Below, piece by piece: positions 1-8,649 of a DNA stretch of 64,000 bases. The translations under genes were made by a program, and so were the position numbers. A model generated the notes under the pieces. That model did no database searches. It had not been told where the DNA came from and saw nothing but the letters and a program-made list of their open reading frames with translations. How positions within the stretch are numbered: the stretch's first letter is position 1; each line of letters starts with the position of its first letter. The DNA is from Avichristensenella sp031549905 (lineage in GTDB: Bacteria; Bacillota; Clostridia; Christensenellales; Aristaeellaceae). The stretch lies in NCBI GenBank assembly GCA_031549905.1, contig JAVBPC010000010.1:7383-71382 (forward strand). The letters run 5' to 3'.

Positions 1-1
1 G

Positions 2-394
2 GTTATCCCTGCGGAACACTTTGCGCTGGACGCCGCCCTTTGCGCGCCGGAAGAGGCCGCGCTGCTGGTGAGCTTCGAAGACGCGAACGGTCAAGCATAC
101 GAAAATCGCTTTTTCTTTGTGCCTTTCCGGCGTCTGAGGCTCGCGCGGCCTACCATCCGCTTCACGCTGGAATATACCGAAAGCGGTATAGCGTTTAGGC
201 TTGTTTCGGATGCGTATGTATGGCTGTGCCATCTTTACGAACCGGAGGGCGCGCGCTTTTCCGATAACGACTTTGACCTTATGCCCGGCATTCCCAAGCG
301 CATCGCGATTGCCGGAACCATATCACCGGAATACAGGCCCGCCTATCTGACAATGAATGAATGCTTGCTGGACAGCAGGAAGGAAACCGTATGA
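2..394 (+). CDS. C-terminal end of a GH2-family glycosidase (beta-mannosidase-like), partial
   Basis: The reading frame is open from the first bases of the window, so the gene begins upstream and only about 130 C-terminal residues are seen. They look like the terminal Ig-like beta-sandwich of GH2 enzymes: a run of beta-strand-like segments and, near the end, the phrase FSDNDFDLMPG, which resembles the conserved SDNYFDLLPG of beta-mannosidase C-termini. The catalytic TIM barrel is outside the window, so the substrate cannot be judged. The TGA stop overlaps the ATG of the next gene (ATGA), indicating translational coupling with the URO-D-fold gene and membership of one sugar operon. GH2 assignment is fairly good; the beta-mannosidase assignment is inference. 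Confidence 0.7.
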   Translation, partial: VIPAEHFALDAALCAPEEAALLVSFEDANGQAYENRFFFVPFRRLRLARPTIRFTLEYTESGIAFRLVSDAYVWLCHLYEPEGARFSDNDFDLMPGIPKRIAIAGTISPEYRPAYLTMNECLLDSRKETV

Positions 395-1488
395 AACAGC
401 CATTGCCCATCAAAAATCCGCAGCCTGACTACAAGTGGTTTGAAAGGGTCATCCGCGGCGAAGAAATCCCCAAGCGGCCGCCTTTTGTGGAACTGTTTCT
501 GGATCAGGAAGTGCTTAAGGAGATCGTAGAAAATTATCTGGACCGACAGTGGGTGCCGCTCAGCGCGGATAAAGCCTTGCGCAAGCGCTACTGGGATAAC
601 TACATAGAGGCGTATTACCGCCTGGGGTACGATTTCGTGTGGATTGACGGGCGGGTAAAATTCGAAAGCGAACGCCGAAAGGGGCAGGACACGGCGGAGC
701 TTACGCGCGGAACCCGCCAGTGGGATGAAGAGGGTGCGGGCGCGATTACCTCATGGGCGGAGTATGAGCAATACCCTTGGCCATCGGCGGAACGCTTTGA
801 CCTGTGGGATATTGAGTATGTTTCCAAGGCGCTGTATGACGGCATGGGCATGTTCGTCTTCCCCTGCCGCGGCTTCCTGGAAGTGCCGCTGGAGATCCTG
901 TTCGGCTATGAAACATTTGCCCTGTCTATGTATGATGAGCCGGAATTGGTGGAGGCGGTCTGCAACCGCGTGGGGGAGACCATTCTGTCGTTTTACAAAC
1001 AAATTATTGGGGCAGACCGCCTGATGGGTTTCTTTCCGGGCGATGATATGGGGTTCCGCACGGCCACGTTGATCGCGCCGGATGCGCTGCGCAGGCTGAT
1101 TCTTCCCTGGCACAAGCAGGCTGCCGCGCTTGCGCATAAGCATGGCCTGCTGTATATGCTTCATTCCTGCGGGCAGCTGGAAAGTATCATGGAAGACCTG
1201 ATTGAGGATGTGAAAATTGACGCGAAGCATTCTTTTGAGGAGGTCATCATGCCCGTTTCTCAGTTCAAGCAAAAATACGGGAAACGCATCGCCGTGCTTG
1301 GCGGCATTGACATCGACAGGCTATGCAGGCTGCCTGAACCGGAATTGCGTCAATATGTGCGGCAAACGCTGGATGCCTGCATGCCCGGCGGGCGTTACGC
1401 GCTGGGCAGCGGCAATTCCGTTGCCAATTATATTCCCATCAAAAACTATTTGGCCATGCTGGATGAAGGATACCGCTTCGGCCAATGA
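391..1488 (+). CDS. Uroporphyrinogen decarboxylase (URO-D) fold protein, methyltransferase-like
   Basis: A 365-residue protein. ATG at 391 is chosen over the in-frame ATG at 361 because AGGAAGG lies just before it and it overlaps the upstream stop (ATGA). The sequence matches the URO-D/MtaA-type TIM-barrel family: GDDMG in the middle, then MLHSCGQLESIMEDLIE and ALGSGNSV near the C-terminus. Members of this superfamily include heme-pathway decarboxylases and corrinoid-dependent methyltransferases. Copies embedded in sugar operons, as here between GH2 and GH172 genes, are common in Clostridia but their reaction is mostly unknown. No other heme or corrinoid gene is nearby, so heme synthesis is unlikely. 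Family call is strong; function is open. Confidence 0.8.
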   Translation: MKQPLPIKNPQPDYKWFERVIRGEEIPKRPPFVELFLDQEVLKEIVENYLDRQWVPLSADKALRKRYWDNYIEAYYRLGYDFVWIDGRVKFESERRKGQDTAELTRGTRQWDEEGAGAITSWAEYEQYPWPSAERFDLWDIEYVSKALYDGMGMFVFPCRGFLEVPLEILFGYETFALSMYDEPELVEAVCNRVGETILSFYKQIIGADRLMGFFPGDDMGFRTATLIAPDALRRLILPWHKQAAALAHKHGLLYMLHSCGQLESIMEDLIEDVKIDAKHSFEEVIMPVSQFKQKYGKRIAVLGGIDIDRLCRLPEPELRQYVRQTLDACMPGGRYALGSGNSVANYIPIKNYLAMLDEGYRFGQ

Positions 1489-1505
1489 TGACAAGGAGAC
1501 GTGCC

Positions 1506-2621
1506 ATGCATACCCGAAACACCCCCGCAGACCTTTCCACCCTTGCCTTTGGCCGGGACGCGAAACGCCGCCGCGTCTCATCTTATGACATCACCGGCGG
1601 AAATGACGACCGCAGGTACATCCAGCCCGGCGATACCCTTGCCATCGCGGATATTGAAGGGGCAGGGTATATCACGCACATCTGGATGACTGTCGGAAAC
1701 GATAAGGTTCCAAACGAGTATGAACCCTTCAACCTGCGCAAGGTCGTTTTCCGCTGCTACTGGGATGGCGAGGAGCACCCCAGCGTCGAAGCGCCGCTGG
1801 GCGACTTCTTCGGGATGGGGCACGGCCTCAGCCGAAACTTTATCTCTGAACCCCTACAGATGAGTCCGGAAAACGGCAAGGGCCTCAATTGCTGGTTCCC
1901 CATGCCTTTTTCGAAGCGCGCCAGGATCACGGTTACAAACGAATGCAACAGTGTGCTGATGGTCTATTTTTATGTGGACTATGAGCTGCATGCGACAATT
2001 CCCGATGACGCGCTGCGCTTCCATGCCGTGTGGCACCGGGAGGTCCCCACTGGCGGCATGCATGCGTCCGATTGCGAAAGCCAGTCCGAATGGTGTTTTG
2101 GCGGCAAGAATACAGACGGTGTGGGCAATTATGTGCTGCTGGAAGCCAAAGGGCGCGGGCATTATGTGGGCGCGAACTACAACCTGCATAACCTGAACAC
2201 CAGCGCCCTGTGGGATTGGCCTGGCGAGGGAGACGACATGATCTTCATCGATGGCGATACCTGGCCGCCTACGCTGCATGGCACCGGCACAGAGGATTAC
2301 TTCAATACCGCCTGGTGTCCTCAGCAGGAATACAATGCGCCGTACCACGGCATCATCCTGGGTGGCGAAGACAACTGGAAAGGGAAGATCAGCTACTATC
2401 GCTACCATATCCGCGACCCGATTCCCTTTGAGCAATCCATTCGGGTAACCATTGAGCATGGACATGCCAACCATCGCAGCGATGACATTTCCACCACCGC
2501 GTATTGGTATCAGCAGGAGCCTCACGCACCGTTGCCCCCGCTGCCGCCGGTCGCCCAGCGCATGCCGGTGGATGCAGAATGGCTGCGCTGGCATGGGGAA
2601 GTGCGGCTGCTGGAAGCATAA
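1506..2621 (+). CDS. GH172-family (DUF2961) glycoside hydrolase-like protein
   Basis: A 371-residue protein. ATG at 1506 is preferred over 1485 or 1488 because AAGGAG at 1492-1497 sits eight bases before it. DUF2961 features include the GAGYITHIWMTV segment, GDFFGMGHG, and HGTGTEDYFNTAW with the TEDY block typical of the family. Characterised GH172 enzymes act on fructofuranose or arabinofuranose linkages (difructose anhydride, D-arabinan). Many are secreted, but no signal peptide is visible here, so this copy is probably cytoplasmic. It follows the URO-D-fold gene closely and closes the locus; the next gene, recQ, starts 109 bases later with its own ribosome binding site. The substrate cannot be deduced from sequence. 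Confidence 0.82.
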   Translation: MHTRNTPADLSTLAFGRDAKRRRVSSYDITGGNDDRRYIQPGDTLAIADIEGAGYITHIWMTVGNDKVPNEYEPFNLRKVVFRCYWDGEEHPSVEAPLGDFFGMGHGLSRNFISEPLQMSPENGKGLNCWFPMPFSKRARITVTNECNSVLMVYFYVDYELHATIPDDALRFHAVWHREVPTGGMHASDCESQSEWCFGGKNTDGVGNYVLLEAKGRGHYVGANYNLHNLNTSALWDWPGEGDDMIFIDGDTWPPTLHGTGTEDYFNTAWCPQQEYNAPYHGIILGGEDNWKGKISYYRYHIRDPIPFEQSIRVTIEHGHANHRSDDISTTAYWYQQEPHAPLPPLPPVAQRMPVDAEWLRWHGEVRLLEA

Positions 2622-2730
2622 CGCGCCGCCGCTGCGGCTTCAGAAGGCATTGCCAGGGCGCCGGGTTGCGCACACCCCCCAGCTGCGGTATACTGCGAAG
2701 ATAAGCAGACGAAAGACACGGGGGAAGCGC

Positions 2731-4449
2731 ATGCGTCATCAGGATATTTTGCGGCAGGTTTTCGGGTACGATGCATATCGGGAAGGGCAGCAACCGCTGA
2801 TCGAAGCGATCCTGTTCGGGCGTGATGCGCTGGGCGTGATGCCCACCGGTGCGGGCAAATCCATGTGTTTTCAGATCCCGGCGCTGATGCTGTCGGGGAT
2901 TACGCTGGTCATCTCGCCGCTGATTTCGCTGATGAAGGATCAGGTTGCGGCCCTCAAGCAGGCGGGCGTCGCAGGTGCGTTTCTGAACAGCTCGCTGACG
3001 CCCGGCCAGAATGCCGAGGCGCTGCGCAGGGCACGCATGGGCCTGTACAAAATCATCTATGTCGCGCCTGAACGCCTTGAATCCCCGGATTTTGTCTCCT
3101 TTGCGCTGGAGTCCCCGGTGGATATGGTTGCCATTGATGAGGCGCACTGCGTCTCCCAATGGGGCCAGGATTTTCGGCCCAGCTACCTGAAAATCGCCGC
3201 GTTCATTGCGTCGCTTCCGCGCAGGCCCTGTGTGTGCGCGTTTACCGCCACAGCCACAGCGGTGGTGCGCGCGGATATCGTGCAAATGCTGAACCTTCAG
3301 GACCCGCTTTGCGTGACGACCGGGTTTGACCGGCCCAATCTGTTTTTTGAAAACAGAAAACCGAAGGGCAAGATGCCGGAACTGCTGGCGATCCTTCGGG
3401 AAAAGACTGGGCAGAGCGGCATTATTTACTGTGCCACGCGCAAAAAGGTGGAGGAAATCACGGATGCGGTTTGCCGCGCCGGCTATGCCGCGACGCGCTA
3501 CCACGCCGGCCTTTCCGAAACGGAACGGCGCGAAAACCAGGAGGCATTTCAGTACGACCGACAGACGGTAATGGTCGCGACAAACGCGTTTGGGATGGGC
3601 ATCGACAAGTCGAACGTGTCGTTTGTTATCCATTATAACATGCCAAAGAACCTGGAAAGCTATTACCAGGAGGCGGGCCGCGCGGGGCGTGACGGCAGCC
3701 CGGCGGACTGCGTGCTGCTGTACAGCGGGCAGGATGTAATCACCGGAAGATGGATGATCGAGCATGGCGAGGAAAACCCGGAACTGACCCCGGCGGAGCG
3801 CGCCGCCATCCGCCAGAAGGATCTGGAACGCCTGAGGCAGATGACGTATTATGCTACCAGCAAATCATGCCTGCGCCAGTTCATCCTGCGCTATTTCGGG
3901 GAAAGGCTGCCTGAGCCGTGCGGTCACTGTTCGGCATGCATGGGCGCGCGCGAGCTTGCGGAATCGGCGGCGGTTGCCCCGCAAGCGAAACCCACCCCGG
4001 TCAAAGAAAAAGCGCCGCGGACCACAGGTGCGGATGCCGTATTGCTTGCGCTGCTCAAAGAACTGCGGACGCGCATCGCGCGTGATAACGGAATGCCGGC
4101 CTATTTGGTGTTCAGCGACTTTACGCTGGGCGAGATGGCGCGGCTGAAACCGCAAACAGAGGATGCGTTCCTGCAGGTGAACGGCGTGGGGGAGCGCAAA
4201 TTGCTGCTGTACGGAGAAGCCTTCCTTGCGGTGTTAGGCGGGCAAACTGAGTCCCCTTCGCGTGAGAAGTCGGCAAAACAGCCGCGCGAAAAGCCCGCGG
4301 AAGCATACAGCCCCTGGGATGCCGGGGAGGAAGACGCCCTGCGGCAGCGCTTTGAGGATGGCCTGAGCATGAAAGAGATCACCCAGGCGCATCAGCGCTC
4401 ACGCGGGGCGATCAAGGCGCGGCTTAGGAAGCTGGGGCTGATCGACTAG
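2731..4449 (+). CDS. recQ: ATP-dependent DNA helicase RecQ, lacking the winged-helix domain
   Basis: A 572-residue SF2 3'-5' helicase of DNA repair. ATG at 2731 follows GGGGGAAG; the open frame extends upstream only as overlap with the GH172 gene. Walker A (TGAGKS, about 39-44), DEAH box (136-139), aromatic-rich loop (SQWGQDFRP) and QEAGRAGRDG motif VI (about 313-322) are intact. Zinc-binding cysteines are near 380, 397, 400 and 403. After them comes a low-complexity linker of about 30 residues and then an HRDC domain (about 432-503), so the roughly 100-residue RQC winged helix of E. coli RecQ is missing. The last 45 residues form a helix-turn-helix-like module (GLSMKEITQAHQRSRGAIKARL), perhaps a replacement DNA-binding unit. 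Confidence 0.95.
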   Translation: MRHQDILRQVFGYDAYREGQQPLIEAILFGRDALGVMPTGAGKSMCFQIPALMLSGITLVISPLISLMKDQVAALKQAGVAGAFLNSSLTPGQNAEALRRARMGLYKIIYVAPERLESPDFVSFALESPVDMVAIDEAHCVSQWGQDFRPSYLKIAAFIASLPRRPCVCAFTATATAVVRADIVQMLNLQDPLCVTTGFDRPNLFFENRKPKGKMPELLAILREKTGQSGIIYCATRKKVEEITDAVCRAGYAATRYHAGLSETERRENQEAFQYDRQTVMVATNAFGMGIDKSNVSFVIHYNMPKNLESYYQEAGRAGRDGSPADCVLLYSGQDVITGRWMIEHGEENPELTPAERAAIRQKDLERLRQMTYYATSKSCLRQFILRYFGERLPEPCGHCSACMGARELAESAAVAPQAKPTPVKEKAPRTTGADAVLLALLKELRTRIARDNGMPAYLVFSDFTLGEMARLKPQTEDAFLQVNGVGERKLLLYGEAFLAVLGGQTESPSREKSAKQPREKPAEAYSPWDAGEEDALRQRFEDGLSMKEITQAHQRSRGAIKARLRKLGLID

Positions 4450-4468
4450 GATTTTGTACAGGTCATTT

Positions 4469-5407
4469 TTACGGCATACGGATCAAATTCCGCCGCACCG
4501 CGCCTTCTTCCAGATAGGTTTTGAGATTCTCAAGAAAAATGGCGATCGCCCGCTCATAGTAGTGCGGGGATTGCCCGGCGATGTGCGGGGTGAGGATCAC
4601 GTTCGGCAGCGTCCACAGAGGGCTGTCTGAGGGCAGAGGTTCGGGGTCGGTCACGTCCAGCCCTGCAAACGCGAGCGGTCCTTCCCGCAGGGCGTGAACC
4701 AGCGCATCCTGATCGGTGGTGCCGCCGCGCCCTATGCTGATGTACACGGAGCCGGGCCGCATCGCAGCGAGCGCGCCTGCATTCATCAGGCGGTGCGTTT
4801 CCGGATTCATCGGCAGCGCGTTGACCACGGCATCGCACTCAGACAGCATCTCGTGCAGTTGATCCGGGCCGTACACGGTGTCAAATCCCTCAGCCGGAGC
4901 CGCGTGTGCACGGAGCCCCACTACCCGCATCGAAAAACCTGCCGCAAGGCGCGCCACTTCCCGGCCGATCGCGCCCATCCCCAGGATGCCCAGCGTTTGG
5001 CCGGGCAGCTCGTACACGCTATGCTTCGTGCGCCATAGTCCCGTCGTCCGGTCGGGGATGCTCAGGTATAGCCCGCGCGCGAATGCCAGCAGCATCGCAA
5101 ACACAGTCTGCGCTATTTGAGGGCCGTGCACACCGCTGGAGTTGGTCAGCAGCACGCCCTTTTTCTTCATCTCTGCAAGGGGGTAGGTGTCATATCCGGC
5201 GCTCCATGATTGCACCCAGCGCAGCTTTCCGCCGGCAAGCGCGGCCTGAATCGGGATGGGTCTGGCAGTGATCAGGATTTCCGCATTGGCAAGATGCGGG
5301 GCGAGCGCGTCCAGATCCGTGGAGATATAGAGCTGAAATCCCGGGGCAGCGGCCAGGATGGTATCGCGGTAAGATTCGATGGGGATGGTGGAGACGATTT
5401 CGCGCAT
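4469..5407 (-). CDS. D-isomer-specific 2-hydroxyacid dehydrogenase
   Basis: A 312-residue NAD(P)-dependent dehydrogenase that interconverts a 2-oxoacid and a 2-hydroxyacid. The ATG at 5407 is chosen because AGAGG precedes it and the family homology starts there; the longer open frame upstream is not protein-like. Rossmann motif GMGAIG lies near residue 150. Catalytic arginine is in SIGRGG, the acidic residue is in DVTDPEPLP and histidine is in LTPHIAG, as in the SerA/GhrA group. No ACT domain is present, so it is not a classical phosphoglycerate dehydrogenase. It faces recQ convergently and stands alone. The exact substrate is unknown. Confidence 0.88.
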   Translation of the reverse strand: MREIVSTIPIESYRDTILAAAPGFQLYISTDLDALAPHLANAEILITARPIPIQAALAGGKLRWVQSWSAGYDTYPLAEMKKKGVLLTNSSGVHGPQIAQTVFAMLLAFARGLYLSIPDRTTGLWRTKHSVYELPGQTLGILGMGAIGREVARLAAGFSMRVVGLRAHAAPAEGFDTVYGPDQLHEMLSECDAVVNALPMNPETHRLMNAGALAAMRPGSVYISIGRGGTTDQDALVHALREGPLAFAGLDVTDPEPLPSDSPLWTLPNVILTPHIAGQSPHYYERAIAIFLENLKTYLEEGAVRRNLIRMP

Positions 5408-5613
5408 GAAAGAAGCCTCTGCTTTCTTTTTTCTGTTTTGCGGCGTGGGCGTGAAAATAACCGGTTGAAAGGATAATACCACAACCATGCGGAAAGCGGG
5501 AAGCCCTAATTTTGCGGATTGTATCGTATGTCTGCTGCTGGTTCTGCCCGCCTGTCTTTTCGGCATACGCTAACCTGAGGCGCGCAGTATGCGCCGCCAA
5601 AGGAGGAGCGCTG

Positions 5614-6681
5614 ATGACCGGTTTGTTGCGCCGTGAAAAAACCAGTGTGCTGGCGGGCGAGATTCAGGCGGCGCTGGCGCTGACCGCTACGGTGGTCGGG
5701 GCGGGCTTTGCTTCCGGGCGTGAGATCATGCGCTTTTTCACGCAGTACGGCGCATTCTCGTGGATCGGCTGTGTGCTGTCGGCACTGCTTCTGGCAACAT
5801 TTGCGGCGCTGATGGGCATATTGGCGGGCAAGCTTGGCGCGCGCGACATTTCGACGCTGTGCAACAGGGCGCTGGGCGGCGTCGCAGGGCGCGTGGCGGC
5901 ATGCATCAACGGCGTGCTGATCACCGTAACGGCCGGTGCAATGCTGGCTGCGATGGGGGAACTGATGGCGCTGGCGCTGCCCATCCACCACGCGTGGGAA
6001 ATCGGCGTGCTGTTCGGCCTTATCAGCAGCTGCTGGATGGCAAAGCGCGGGCTTTCAGCGCTCGCCGCTGCGGGGGGCTGGCTGATGCCGGTATGCCTGC
6101 TGCTGTATGGGCTGCTGTTCGGGCTTCCCCAGGAATCGGCGCAGATGGCGCAGGCGGCGCGGACTTCTGCGCCTGCCGTGTGGGGCGTGCTGCCGCTCGC
6201 ATTTGCGTATGCGGCGATGAATGCATCGCTGGGCAGCGGTGTGCTGTGCGAGATGGGGAAGAGCAGGGATGCGGGGGCGGTGGTGCGCGTGTCGGCGATC
6301 GCGGGGGGCATGCTGCTAATGCTGCTGTTGCTGGCAAACGCGACACTTTCCCGGCATATCGGCACGCTGCGGGATGAGGCGCTGCCGGCGGTGGTGTTGG
6401 CGCGCTCGCTGGGGGCCACCGGATATTGGCTGTGCCTTGCTGCGATGATGCTGGCGGTGCTGACCACGCTGGTCGCACTGATGCGAACGCTGCTGAACAT
6501 GACGCAGGAGACGCTCCCTGCGCCCGCGGTATGGCCTGTGACAGTGCTGCTGCCCCTGCTTTGCGGGATGACCGGCTTCGGCGCGCTGGTGGGCATAGCG
6601 TACCCCGTGCTGGGCGTTATTACCGCGCTGGTATTTTTGATGATTGTGGCAAGCCCGCTGATAAAGAAGAAAAAGGGCTAG
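5614..6681 (+). CDS. YkvI-like multi-pass membrane protein, putative transporter
   Basis: A 355-residue integral membrane protein with about ten hydrophobic helices. The start at 5614 follows a strong AAAGGAGGAG. The N-terminal GAGFASGREIMRFF is the signature seen in YkvI-family proteins, which are related to the APC/LeuT superfamily; a glycine-rich unwound first helix is typical of sodium- or proton-coupled amine or amino acid carriers. No substrate has been firmly assigned to the family. Its stop codon overlaps the stop of the convergent gene at 6678 by four bases, with no terminator between them, so antisense overlap of the two transcripts is likely. Confidence 0.8.
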   Translation: MTGLLRREKTSVLAGEIQAALALTATVVGAGFASGREIMRFFTQYGAFSWIGCVLSALLLATFAALMGILAGKLGARDISTLCNRALGGVAGRVAACINGVLITVTAGAMLAAMGELMALALPIHHAWEIGVLFGLISSCWMAKRGLSALAAAGGWLMPVCLLLYGLLFGLPQESAQMAQAARTSAPAVWGVLPLAFAYAAMNASLGSGVLCEMGKSRDAGAVVRVSAIAGGMLLMLLLLANATLSRHIGTLRDEALPAVVLARSLGATGYWLCLAAMMLAVLTTLVALMRTLLNMTQETLPAPAVWPVTVLLPLLCGMTGFGALVGIAYPVLGVITALVFLMIVASPLIKKKKG

Positions 6682-8600
6682 TTCGACGCGTACTGCCGCC
6701 ACTCGATGTGCTCAACCGTGCCATCCTTTGTGTAATACGTCAGTTCGATATGCTGTCCGTTTTCCAGCTTTGTGTAGTAGCTGATTTTGTACTGCTTATC
6801 GGCCAGCTTTTCCAGCATGCCAAGTTTGCCCGTGGTGATCTTGTACAACACACGGTCGCCGTTTTTGCTGGGTTCGCCGCCGTCGTCACGGTAGGCGCTG
6901 AGCACCTCTTCCAATGTGGAGCCGACTTTCGTTTTGCGCGGGGCCTGAAAGGTATTGTCGTTGAAATACAACTCCGCAAGCACGGGGTCCTTTTCGCCGC
7001 GCGTCAGGAAAACCGCGTAACCGAAGCCATAAAACAGCTTTTCATAGGAGCCAAGCAAATCCGTGCCGTCCGGGCGGATATAGGTGGGCTCTCCGTATGT
7101 CTTGATGAAGGAATCCCTCGTCGTCTTCATCAGGGTCAATTTGTCAACGACATCCTTTTCCAGCATGGAAGTGCCTGTATTGCCCTGGCAGACATACTCC
7201 CGGGTAAGCTCGTTGGATCGCTCATCCAGCGGGTTGACAGCAATCGCGCGCAGCACGGTTTTGCCGGTGCGCAGGGTGATGGGGTTGCCGTCTTCATACA
7301 GGGTGGAGTTTTCCGGGGTGGGTCGGGTGCCATCCATCGTGTAATAGATTTTTTCGCCCTCGGCGGCCTTGAGGGTAACGCGCTGTACCTTGCTATAGGT
7401 GCCAGGCCCAAGAGACGCGGTAGGCATATCCGGCGTAGCGAAGATGATAGTATATGATTGCACCAACTCCGTGCTGAGCATGCCGTCCTTTTCGGCCACC
7501 GCGCGCAGCCGCCAGCTGCCCTTTGGCAGGTGCAGCGTAACGCTGTTGCCGGTGCTGACCTTGCCTTTAACCAGTGGGTCCTCATTGTCCAGGGAGTAGT
7601 GAATTACTGCGCCTTCATCAGCACACGTTACCGTAATGTCGATTTCGGCGTCATATCGTTTGCCCAGCTGGCTTGGTACGGGCGTTTTCGGCAGAATGTT
7701 TGTCAGCATCGTTTGGAAATACTCGCCGCCGCCGTTTTCTATCGCCATTTCCAGCACGCCCACAGTCTCCGGGTATTTCTTCTTATCCAACAGGATGTTT
7801 GCCAGGCGGAGGTATGGCTCTGGATAAGCGGGCCAAAAATGAATGGCGCGCGTGAAAGCCAGCTCGGCCTGATCCGGCTGGGCGTTGCCCAGGTAAGCGT
7901 TGCCCAGATCCACCAGAATTTCCAGGTTATCGGTGTCCTTTGCCTGCGCGATCTCCAGTGCCGTCACGGCGCGCTGAATATAGCCGTCCGCCATCAGGTC
8001 ACGCCCGGACTGGTGGTACGCGTCGGCGGAGGCGTCAAACCCCCAGCTTGCCAGCATGGATTGGCCCATGGGGGTGTACTTGAAGATGACGTATACGCCG
8101 CTGGTTAAAATTGTCATCGTGATCAGCAGAATGCTCAGCGCGCGTACCCAGTGAAAGCTTTCAAAACCGCGCGGTTCAGGCCGGATGGCCTTAAACTGGT
8201 GGCGGCGCAACGGGCGCGCGGGCGCGCGCTTGCGGGGGGCGGGGCGCTTGGGCTGGCCTTGCGGGGGCATGGAAGGGGAGCGGCGCTGTTGCTGCGCAGC
8301 GGCCTGCTGCGCTTTTTCCGGCGGTTTAGAGCCTGTGCGCGGGCGCACGGCGGGCTCGGGCTCCGGCTGCTTGATGGGCGGCGGGTTCAACCGCTCGGCG
8401 CGGCTTTGACGTTCCGTGACGCGGGGAAGCTCCGTGGTTTCACCGCGCATGCCCTTTTCAATCTGCTGATGGTAACGCTTAGCCGCCTCACCGGAAGGTG
8501 CAACAACGCGCCGCCGTGGCGGGGGCGTGTTTTCGGCGCCGCAGGCGGGGCAGGTGCGCGTATTGTCAGGCATTTTCTCGCCGCAGGTTTTGCAGTTCAA
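6678..8600 (-). CDS. Zinc-ribbon / TPR / chitobiase-C-terminal-like membrane protein
   Basis: A 640-residue mosaic protein with a TTG start at 8600, supported by GGAGGA seven bases before it. Order of parts: a zinc ribbon (CKTCGEKMPDNTRTCPACG, residues 3-21), a long basic proline-rich linker, one transmembrane helix (about 152-172), tetratricopeptide repeats (about 190-290), two CHB_HEX_C-like beta-sandwich repeats (VIHYSLDNEDP and KIYYTMDGTRP), then a C-terminal domain with the pattern of repeat surface domains. The topology implies a cytoplasmic zinc ribbon and an extracellular repeat region. It is the last gene of the reverse run that includes Hsp33. A role in envelope quality control is speculation; I do not recognise a characterised homologue. 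Confidence 0.75.
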   Translation of the reverse strand: MNCKTCGEKMPDNTRTCPACGAENTPPPRRRVVAPSGEAAKRYHQQIEKGMRGETTELPRVTERQSRAERLNPPPIKQPEPEPAVRPRTGSKPPEKAQQAAAQQQRRSPSMPPQGQPKRPAPRKRAPARPLRRHQFKAIRPEPRGFESFHWVRALSILLITMTILTSGVYVIFKYTPMGQSMLASWGFDASADAYHQSGRDLMADGYIQRAVTALEIAQAKDTDNLEILVDLGNAYLGNAQPDQAELAFTRAIHFWPAYPEPYLRLANILLDKKKYPETVGVLEMAIENGGGEYFQTMLTNILPKTPVPSQLGKRYDAEIDITVTCADEGAVIHYSLDNEDPLVKGKVSTGNSVTLHLPKGSWRLRAVAEKDGMLSTELVQSYTIIFATPDMPTASLGPGTYSKVQRVTLKAAEGEKIYYTMDGTRPTPENSTLYEDGNPITLRTGKTVLRAIAVNPLDERSNELTREYVCQGNTGTSMLEKDVVDKLTLMKTTRDSFIKTYGEPTYIRPDGTDLLGSYEKLFYGFGYAVFLTRGEKDPVLAELYFNDNTFQAPRKTKVGSTLEEVLSAYRDDGGEPSKNGDRVLYKITTGKLGMLEKLADKQYKISYYTKLENGQHIELTYYTKDGTVEHIEWRQYASN

Positions 8601-8649
8601 CGGATGCTCCTCCGTAAAAGGCTTTGGTATACAAACGAATGGAGGCTGA

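Noticed and set aside
361..390. Upstream ATG at 361 as start of the URO-D-fold gene
   Set aside because: It lies inside the preceding coding region without a binding site, while ATG 391 has AGGAAGG and the ATGA overlap.
2389..3765. 458-residue reverse frame opposite recQ
   Set aside because: It lies on the opposite strand of an intact recQ, has no ribosome binding site and is rich in Arg, His and Pro, typical of antisense reading in GC-rich DNA.
5664..6596. 310-residue reverse frame opposite the YkvI-like gene
   Set aside because: Low-complexity Ser/Ala/Pro translation, the mirror of hydrophobic codons of the real membrane protein.
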